Below, in pieces: positions 1 through 4,886 of a stretch of 5,657 bases of DNA. The position numbers were made by a program, and so were the translations under genes. Location: assembly GCA_023133395.1 (NCBI GenBank), contig JAGLWO010000478.1, forward strand, positions 1 to 5,657. Direction: 5' to 3'. Within the stretch, counting starts at the first letter, position 1; the number at the start of each line of letters is the position of its first letter. The notes under the pieces were generated by a model, which was not told where the DNA came from, ran no database searches, and worked only from the letters and a program-made list of their open reading frames with translations. The DNA is from Candidatus Cloacimonadota bacterium (GTDB lineage Bacteria; Cloacimonadota; Cloacimonadia; Cloacimonadales; TCS61).

Positions 1-1551
1 ACAAAATCGATGGAAGAAGCTGTTAATAAGTTAAAGGATCGCCTTTCTTTGGTTAGAAAAGGTGGTCCTGAATATATGCACGAAAAACATAAAAAGCGTG
101 GAAAACTTTTCGTAAGGGATCGATTGAGATTGCTTTTAGATACTGATACCCCATTTTTGGAATTAAGTTCTTTAGCTGCCTGGGATATGTATGAAAACCA
201 GCACCCATCAGCAGCAATAATTACAGGGATCGGGGTTGTTAAGAACCGTGAAGTTATGATTATTTCTCACGATGCAACAGTTAAGGGAGGAACCTACATT
301 CCTGAAACGATTAAAAAACATCTTCGGGCACAAGAAATCGCACTTGAAAATAAACTCCCCTGTATTTATCTTGTTGATTCAGGAGGTATTTTTTTACCAC
401 TTCAGGTTGGAACATTTCCTGATAAAGAGCATTTTGGCAGGATTTTCTATAATCAAGCTCGAATGTCTGCAGAAAATATTCCTCAGATTTCAGTTGTAGT
501 TGGTTTCTGTACTGCAGGAGGAGCATACCAACCTGCAATGAGCGATGAAGTAGTTATGGTTAAAGGGGCAACCATTTATATTGGTGGTCCACCCCTTGTT
601 AAAGCTGCAACAGGAGAAGTAGTAACAGAAGAGGAACTCGGTGGAGCGGATGTTCATTGCCGAATTTCCGGAGTTGCAGATCATTATGCAGAAAACGATG
701 AACAAGCAATCGAGATCACGCGAAATATTGTAGAAAATATAACTTCTCCCCAGAAACATCCTTTAGAACGATTTCAACCTGAAGAACCTGTATACGATCC
801 AAAAGAACTGTATGGGATAATTCCAAAAGACCTAAAAAAATCATTCGATATGAGAGAAGTTATTGCCCGTATCGTTGATGGCAGCGAATTCCATGAATTT
901 AAAGAATTATATGGTCAGACATTAATTTGCGGATTTGCAAGAATTATGGGTTATCCGATCGGAATCCTGGCAAATAATGGAGTTCTCTTTTCCGAATCTT
1001 CCCAAAAAGGAGCTCATTTTGTCTCTTTATGTTCGGTAAGGAAAATCCCTCTTCTGTTCCTGCAGAATATTACAGGTTTCATTGTTGGTAAAAGGTACGA
1101 GCATCAAGGAATTGCCAAAGATGGAGCAAAATTAGTTCACGCTGTTGCCAATGCTCAAGTTCCGAAATTTACTATTATCATCGGTGGCTCATACGGAGCA
1201 GGAAACTATGGAATGTGTGGACGTGCTTACGATCCAAGACTTCTCTGGATGTGGCCCACTTCAAAGATCTGTGTAATGGGCGGAGAACAGGCTGCTGGTG
1301 TTCTAACAGATGTTAAAGTCAGAGCACTAACCAGGCAAGGTAAGAGACTTTCCAAAGCTGAGATCGAAGAGATCAGAAAACCGATCCTGGAAAAATACGA
1401 AAATGAATCCAGCGTATATTTTTCAACTGCAAGATTGTGGGATGACGGAATAATAGATCCTCTTGATACAAGAAATATTCTTGGGTTGGCTATTTCAATG
1501 TCGCTCAATGCACCAATTCCTGATCATAAATTTGGAGTATTCCGTATGTAA
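1..1551 (+). CDS. mccB: Methylcrotonyl-CoA carboxylase carboxyltransferase (beta) subunit, 5' partial
   Basis: This is the carboxyltransferase subunit of a biotin-dependent acyl-CoA carboxylase; it moves CO2 from carboxybiotin to 3-methylcrotonyl-CoA, giving 3-methylglutaconyl-CoA in the cytoplasm. Numbering from the ATG at base 10 (513 residues), both crotonase-fold halves are present. The N-half has HDATVKGGTY (88-97), SGGIFLPLQ (124-132), FGRIFYNQARMS (142-153), CTAGGAY (167-173) and GGADVH (211-216). The C-half has the LFLQNITGF stretch (349-357), GGSYGAGNYGMCGRAYDPR (392-410), GGEQAAGV (424-431) and the ending FGVFRM. CTAGGAY, NYGMCGRAYDPR and the FGVFRM tail are hallmarks of MCC beta rather than propionyl- or acetyl-CoA carboxylases. 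The frame is open to base 1 (codons T-K-S before the ATG), no ribosome site is visible, and relatives carry about 20 more N-terminal residues, so I treat the 5' end as truncated. A geranyl-CoA carboxylase or another branched-enoyl-CoA carboxylase is the main alternative. Family call very sure; exact substrate inferred. Confidence 0.93.
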   Translation, partial: TKSMEEAVNKLKDRLSLVRKGGPEYMHEKHKKRGKLFVRDRLRLLLDTDTPFLELSSLAAWDMYENQHPSAAIITGIGVVKNREVMIISHDATVKGGTYIPETIKKHLRAQEIALENKLPCIYLVDSGGIFLPLQVGTFPDKEHFGRIFYNQARMSAENIPQISVVVGFCTAGGAYQPAMSDEVVMVKGATIYIGGPPLVKAATGEVVTEEELGGADVHCRISGVADHYAENDEQAIEITRNIVENITSPQKHPLERFQPEEPVYDPKELYGIIPKDLKKSFDMREVIARIVDGSEFHEFKELYGQTLICGFARIMGYPIGILANNGVLFSESSQKGAHFVSLCSVRKIPLLFLQNITGFIVGKRYEHQGIAKDGAKLVHAVANAQVPKFTIIIGGSYGAGNYGMCGRAYDPRLLWMWPTSKICVMGGEQAAGVLTDVKVRALTRQGKRLSKAEIEEIRKPILEKYENESSVYFSTARLWDDGIIDPLDTRNILGLAISMSLNAPIPDHKFGVFRM

Positions 1552-1619
1552 TTCATTGAGGTAAATTGAAATTACTGATATATATTGATAGTTATTAAGT
1601 ATAGATATTTTTAAAAATT

Positions 1620-1624
1620 GGAGG
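1620..1624 (+). promoter_or_regulatory. Shine-Dalgarno site deciding the cupin start
   Basis: GGAGG lies 5 bases before the ATG at 1630. A possible in-frame TTG start at 1618 overlaps this site and has no ribosome-binding site of its own, so ATG 1630 is the better start. Confidence 0.85.
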
Positions 1625-1629
1625 AAAAG

Positions 1630-1950
1630 ATGGAAAAGATTAATCTTCAGAAATTAATTAAAGAGATGAAGAAACCATGGGAACCACGAAATGTTGTTCT
1701 TGTCGATGAAACTGCTCTCAGGATTGCTAAGATAGAGGGAGCTTATAATTGGCATATCCATCGGGAAGAAGATGAATTTTTCCTGGTTCTTAAAGGTAAG
1801 ATTTTTATTGATACTGAAGAGGGTTCCATTGAACTGAATGAGATGGAAGGTTATCTGGTTAAAAAAGGAACAAGACATCGTTCACGAACTAAAAAACCAG
1901 CATGGATATTACTGATTGAACCGATAAAGACAAAGACAAAAGGAGAATAA
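1630..1950 (+). CDS. Small single-domain cupin protein
   Basis: This 106-residue protein is a single cupin beta-barrel. Motif 1 is clear: Gly37, then His42-x-His44, four residues, Glu49, six residues, Gly56 (WHIHREEDEFFLVLKG). Motif 2 is GYLVKKGTRH (74-83), supplying His83 but with Lys where many cupins have Pro. His42, His44, Glu49 and His83 form the usual metal-binding set, so a divalent metal site is likely. The protein lacks a signal peptide or membrane segment and should be cytoplasmic. The sequence ETALRIAKIEG (27-37) and the ending LLIEPIKTKTKG resemble a widespread family of mannose-6-phosphate-isomerase-like cupins of unknown function; I do not know a proven reaction for them. It sits 78 bases after the carboxyltransferase stop and 58 bases before the hydratase, so it is probably co-transcribed. 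A role in acyl-CoA chemistry or in sensing is inference only. Confidence 0.88.
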   Translation: MEKINLQKLIKEMKKPWEPRNVVLVDETALRIAKIEGAYNWHIHREEDEFFLVLKGKIFIDTEEGSIELNEMEGYLVKKGTRHRSRTKKPAWILLIEPIKTKTKGE

Positions 1951-1987
1951 ATTTAATTAATCTGGCACTTTTAAAATATTTAATTAA
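1951..1987 (+). repeat. Pair of 10-bp AT-only direct repeats in the cupin-hydratase gap
   Basis: ATTTAATTAA occurs at 1951-1960, directly after the cupin stop, and again exactly at 1978-1987. The core TTAATTAA is palindromic, so the copies can also be read as an inverted pair flanking a 17-base spacer. It could be a protein-binding site, but AT-only repeats this short arise easily by chance in AT-rich DNA. Confidence 0.4.
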
Positions 1988-1995
1988 AAGAAACT

Positions 1996-2000
1996 GGGGA
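1996..2000 (+). promoter_or_regulatory. Shine-Dalgarno site deciding the LiuC-like start
   Basis: GGGGA ends 8 bases before the ATG at 2009. The alternative in-frame TTG at 2003 would leave only 2 bases of spacing, too close for initiation, so ATG 2009 is preferred. Confidence 0.65.
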
Positions 2001-2008
2001 TATTGAAT

Positions 2009-2800
2009 ATGATAAAGAATAAACTGCAGACAATTCTATATGAAAAAAAAGATAAAGTCGCTTATGTAACATTAAATCGACCGGAAATCCACAATGCATT
2101 CAATGACACAATGATCTCCGAATTGAGTGAAATATTCGACCACATCAAAGAACAGGATGATATCAGAGTTGTTATTTTGACAGGGAAAGGTAAATCTTTC
2201 TGCGCAGGCGCTGACCTGAAGTGGATGAAGAAAATGAAAGATTTTTCTTATGAAGAAAATTTAGAAGATTCACTTGCTCTTTCTAGAATGTTCTATAAAA
2301 TGTATTCAATTAAAAAACCTACAATTTGCCTTGTTAACGGAGCAACAATCGGAGGTGGAACCGGATTAGTTGCAGTTTGTGATATTGCGATAGCAACAAC
2401 TCATGCTAAATTCAGTTTCAGTGAAGTCAAGTTGGGATTGGTTCCTGCTTGTATTTCTCCTTATGTTGTAAAAAAATGTGGAGAAGGTCGTTGCAGGGAA
2501 TTTTTCCTGACCGGTGAGAGACTGACAGCAGAAAAAGCCTGTAGAGCAGGACTCATCAATTTTGTTGTCCCCTTAGAAGAAATAAATAATTTGGCAGAAG
2601 GAATTACAAAACAATTAATAACAAGCGGACCAGAAGCAATAGGAATGTGCAAAGATTTATTAAGCAAAGTTCCAGAAATGTCTCTAAGGGAAGCAGGTGA
2701 ATATACAGCGGAAGTTATATCAAAAATGCGAATATCTAACGAAGGTCAAGAAGGAATGAATGCCTTCTTCCAAAAGCGTAAACCCAAATGGACGGAATAA
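2009..2800 (+). CDS. liuC: Crotonase-family hydratase, LiuC / 3-methylglutaconyl-CoA hydratase type
   Basis: A 263-residue enoyl-CoA hydratase/isomerase-family protein, normal in length. It probably hydrates 3-methylglutaconyl-CoA, the product of the neighbouring carboxylase, to HMG-CoA. The first oxyanion loop is CAGADLKWMKKM (65-76), where the Trp-Met after GADL is typical of bacterial LiuC proteins. The second is IGGGTGLVAVCDIAIA (114-129), followed by FSFSEVKLGLVPACISPYV (135-153) and the family's C-terminal FFQKRKPKW. In classical enoyl-CoA hydratase two glutamates act. Here Glu139 matches the second, while Gly119 replaces the first; as I recall, loss of that Glu is shared by LiuC-type enzymes, so it supports this assignment rather than marking a dead enzyme. 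Its TAA directly abuts the ATG of the biotin carboxylase, indicating one operon and likely translational coupling. The reverse use (dehydration of HMG-CoA toward isovaleryl-CoA, as in myxobacteria) is possible. Crotonase family certain; specificity moderately sure. Confidence 0.88.
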   Translation: MIKNKLQTILYEKKDKVAYVTLNRPEIHNAFNDTMISELSEIFDHIKEQDDIRVVILTGKGKSFCAGADLKWMKKMKDFSYEENLEDSLALSRMFYKMYSIKKPTICLVNGATIGGGTGLVAVCDIAIATTHAKFSFSEVKLGLVPACISPYVVKKCGEGRCREFFLTGERLTAEKACRAGLINFVVPLEEINNLAEGITKQLITSGPEAIGMCKDLLSKVPEMSLREAGEYTAEVISKMRISNEGQEGMNAFFQKRKPKWTE

Positions 2801-4300
2801 ATGTTTAAAAAAATACTTATATCCAATCGTGGTGAAATAGCAATTCGAGTTGCTCGAGCTTGTAAGGAACTTGGAATTTCCACTGTTGGGATCTATTCTA
2901 CGATCGATAAGAAATCACTTCATATTCGATTTATGGATGAAACTATCTGGATCGGTGATTCTCCGGCAATATCCAGTTACTTGAATATTTATACTATCAT
3001 TAAAGCTGCAAAACAAACCAAATGTGATGCGATACATCCCGGATATGGATTCCTAGCTGAAAATGAAAAATTTGCAAAAGCCTGCGAAGATGCTGGAATT
3101 ATCTTTATCGGACCCAGTTCAAAAGCTCTATCTTTAGTTGGAGATAAAGTTGCTTCACGCAATACAGTAAAAAAAGTAGGTGTTCCAATCATTCCCGGAA
3201 TGGCAATGATAACCAAAGACATTAAGAAGTTCAAACAAGCAGCAAAGGATGTTGGTTATCCGGTTATTATCAAAGCTTCAATGGGTGGCGGCGGAAAAGG
3301 GATGAGAGTTGTATATAATGAGAAAGAACTGGAAAAAAGCATAGCAGCTGGTCAAAGAGAAGCTCTCAGCGCTTTTGGAGATGAATCTGTATATCTGGAG
3401 AAATATATAGAACAACCACGTCACATTGAATTTCAGGTCTTAAGAGATAATTTTGGAAATTGCATCCATCTTTTTGAACGGGAATGTTCGATTCAGCGGA
3501 GACATCAAAAAATTATTGAAGAGACTCCATCTCCTGCTCTTGATAATAATCTGCGTATGAAAATGGGTAAAGCTGCCAAAAAAGTCATCGATGCTTCTAA
3601 TTATACGACTGCTGGAACTGTTGAATTCCTCCTAGATAAAAATAAAAAATTCTATTTCCTGGAAGTAAATGCGCGAATTCAGGTTGAACATCCGATAACT
3701 GAAATGGTTACTGGAGTTGACCTAGTTAGACAGCAAATCTTAATCGCAGCAGGTGAAAAGCTAACAATAAAACAAGATCAAATCAAGCAGAACGGGCACG
3801 CAATTGAAACCAGGATTTATGCAGAAGACCCGGACAATGACTTTGTTCCCTCTCCGGGAAAAATCTTGTTCCTATCTGAACCTAACGGACCAGGAATAAG
3901 GGTAGATTCAGGAATCTATCAAGGTTGTGATATTCCTCCTCATTACGATCCTATTCTTTCCAAATTAATTGTATGGTCTGAAAATAGAAAAATGTCGATT
4001 GTTAGAATCTCTGAAACTTTAAAAGAGTATATTATTTTAGGAATTAAAACCAATATCGGATACCTGAAACGAATAATAGATTCTAAAAACTTTGCAAGTG
4101 GTAATTATGATACTCACTTTATTGATGAACATGAAGAGAAATTACAACCTAAAAAGGAAAAATTAGATATTGCCCTGATAGCCGGAGCGTTAAATAAATC
4201 TTTAGTAATAAGCAAAAGAGCAAAGGAATATGATTCACAATATTCTCAAAAAACAACCCCCTGGCAGGAACTTGGAAAATGGGAGATATGTGGTCAATAA
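2801..4300 (+). CDS. mccA: Biotin carboxylase subunit of the MCC-type carboxylase (N-terminal part of a split MccA)
   Basis: It carboxylates biotin on the carrier protein using ATP and bicarbonate. The 499 residues contain the N-terminal domain ILISNRGEIAIRVARAC (5-21) with HPGYGFLAEN (79-88), the ATP-grasp glycine loop MGGGGKGM (161-168), FERECSIQRRHQK (225-237) and LEVNARIQVEHPITEM (287-302). Against E. coli AccC the active-site set is intact: Lys116, Lys158, His208, Glu275, Glu288, Asn290, Arg292, Gln294, Val295, Glu296 and Arg338. The carboxylase core ends near 447. Residues about 455-499 form an extra tail, a likely helix then TTPWQELGKWE, which resembles the start of the BT region that follows BC in fused MccA/LiuD. 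No biotinyl domain is present; it is encoded by the next gene. The start abuts the upstream stop, with only a weak CGGA (2793-2796) in front, so translation is probably coupled to the hydratase. It could also serve another carboxylase such as acetyl-CoA carboxylase, but context favours MCC. Confidence 0.92.
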   Translation: MFKKILISNRGEIAIRVARACKELGISTVGIYSTIDKKSLHIRFMDETIWIGDSPAISSYLNIYTIIKAAKQTKCDAIHPGYGFLAENEKFAKACEDAGIIFIGPSSKALSLVGDKVASRNTVKKVGVPIIPGMAMITKDIKKFKQAAKDVGYPVIIKASMGGGGKGMRVVYNEKELEKSIAAGQREALSAFGDESVYLEKYIEQPRHIEFQVLRDNFGNCIHLFERECSIQRRHQKIIEETPSPALDNNLRMKMGKAAKKVIDASNYTTAGTVEFLLDKNKKFYFLEVNARIQVEHPITEMVTGVDLVRQQILIAAGEKLTIKQDQIKQNGHAIETRIYAEDPDNDFVPSPGKILFLSEPNGPGIRVDSGIYQGCDIPPHYDPILSKLIVWSENRKMSIVRISETLKEYIILGIKTNIGYLKRIIDSKNFASGNYDTHFIDEHEEKLQPKKEKLDIALIAGALNKSLVISKRAKEYDSQYSQKTTPWQELGKWEICGQ

Positions 4301-4304
4301 AATC

Positions 4305-4353
4305 CAAAATGTCTAAAAAACTAAAAATACCAAAACTTTTTTTAGAAATTTTG
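4305..4353 (+). promoter_or_regulatory. AT-rich inverted repeat (possible mRNA hairpin) between BC and BCCP genes
   Basis: Bases 4305-4320 pair with 4338-4353 at 15 of 16 positions (one G-A mismatch, 4311/4347) around a 17-base loop. The stem holds only two G-C pairs, so it is weak for its length. It is not followed by a T tract and is not a convincing terminator. It occupies most of the 80-base spacer and may affect relative expression or processing of the two messages; function is inferred. Confidence 0.45.
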
Positions 4354-4368
4354 AAATCTGTGATTTTT

Positions 4369-4372
4369 GGAG
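4369..4372 (+). promoter_or_regulatory. Shine-Dalgarno site of the BCCP gene
   Basis: GGAG lies 8 bases before ATG 4381. In this frame a TAG at 4375-4377 lies two codons upstream, so ATG 4381 is the first possible start and the gene initiates independently of the biotin carboxylase. The TTTTGG running into this site (4365-4370) is complementary to two CCAAAA copies upstream (4304-4309 and 4330-4335). Confidence 0.7.
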
Positions 4373-4380
4373 TTTAGAAT

Positions 4381-4866
4381 ATGGAATATAAATTTAATTT
4401 TTTAGAAAAGACTCATAAGATCAACCTAGAAAAAGCAGATGATCTTTTCAAAGTTATTATAAATGATAAACAGGAATATAATATTTCGGATGTTGAAGTT
4501 GAATCAAATCTGATCTCATTCAAAGCTGACGATAAACTCTATATTATCTATTGTTTCTCTTATAAAGATAAAACTCATCTTTCAATCGATGGGGAAAATT
4601 ATATCCTTGAAAAAGACAAAACTTCAAAAGCTAAGACAGGTAAACAACAAAAAGGGAATAGTGTTTTTTCTCCAATGCCAGGATTATTAGTTAAAATCCC
4701 AGTTTCAGTGGGTGATAAAGTAAAATCAGGAACCACACTTGCCATTGTAGAAGCCATGAAAATGCAAAATGAATTACCATCTCCCCGGGATGGAATCGTT
4801 AAAAAAATAAACGGAAAAGAAGGTGAGCAGGTTGACGCTTTGCAGGTGATAGTAGAATTAGAATAA
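4381..4866 (+). CDS. Biotin carboxyl carrier protein with partial BT region (C-terminal part of a split MccA)
   Basis: A 161-residue carrier that holds biotin and shuttles carboxybiotin between the BC and carboxyltransferase subunits. Residues 94-161 are a biotinyl domain with FSPMPGLLVKIPVSVGDKV (96-114) and the biotinylation motif EAMKM (124-128); Lys127 is the predicted biotin site, 34 residues from the C-terminus as is usual. There is no AccB-type thumb insertion, so it matches the carriers of MCC, PCC and related acyl-CoA carboxylases better than AccB. Residues 1 to about 76 are strand-rich and look like the later beta-strands of the BT region that joins BC to BCCP in fused alpha subunits; a Lys-rich linker (77-92) follows. 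With the upstream gene it totals 660 residues, close to a complete fused MccA. It needs a biotin-protein ligase encoded elsewhere. Carrier function is very sure; partnership with the window's BC and CT is inferred from context. Confidence 0.92.
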   Translation: MEYKFNFLEKTHKINLEKADDLFKVIINDKQEYNISDVEVESNLISFKADDKLYIIYCFSYKDKTHLSIDGENYILEKDKTSKAKTGKQQKGNSVFSPMPGLLVKIPVSVGDKVKSGTTLAIVEAMKMQNELPSPRDGIVKKINGKEGEQVDALQVIVELE

Positions 4867-4876
4867 GATTATAAAC

Positions 4877-4881
4877 GGAGG
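4877..4881 (+). promoter_or_regulatory. Strong Shine-Dalgarno site of the second crotonase
   Basis: GGAGG with a 5-base spacing to ATG 4887, within the 20-base gap after the BCCP stop. This supports both the start choice and co-transcription with the BCCP gene. Confidence 0.85.
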
Positions 4882-4886
4882 AAAAT

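Noticed and set aside
1227..1508. Minus-strand reading frame of 93 codons
   Set aside because: It is the antisense shadow of the conserved C-terminal part of the carboxyltransferase, with no independent evidence of coding.
1552..1617. Possible promoter or terminator between the carboxyltransferase and cupin genes
   Set aside because: TTGAAA (1566-1571) and TTGATA (1585-1590) look like -35 boxes, but neither has a good -10 box at the right spacing. No GC-rich hairpin with a T tract is present. AT-rich DNA gives such matches by chance.
1618..1629. TTG start at 1618 for the cupin
   Set aside because: It overlaps the Shine-Dalgarno GGAGG that serves ATG 1630, and it has no site of its own.
1963..1977. 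Possible sigma-54 promoter (TGGCAC before the LiuC-like gene)
   Set aside because: TGGCAC fits the -24 element, but the sequence 5 bases later is AAAT and lacks the essential GC of the -12 element.
2003..2008. TTG start at 2003 for the LiuC-like gene
   Set aside because: It lies only 2 bases after GGGGA. ATG 2009 has a workable 8-base spacing and matches the family N-terminus as well.
4301..4380. Frameshift or in-frame readthrough joining BC and BCCP
   Set aside because: The BC frame meets TAA at 4298 and again at 4322. The BCCP frame has TAG at 4375 just before its ATG, and a separate ribosome site is present. A clean two-gene arrangement fits better than one broken gene.
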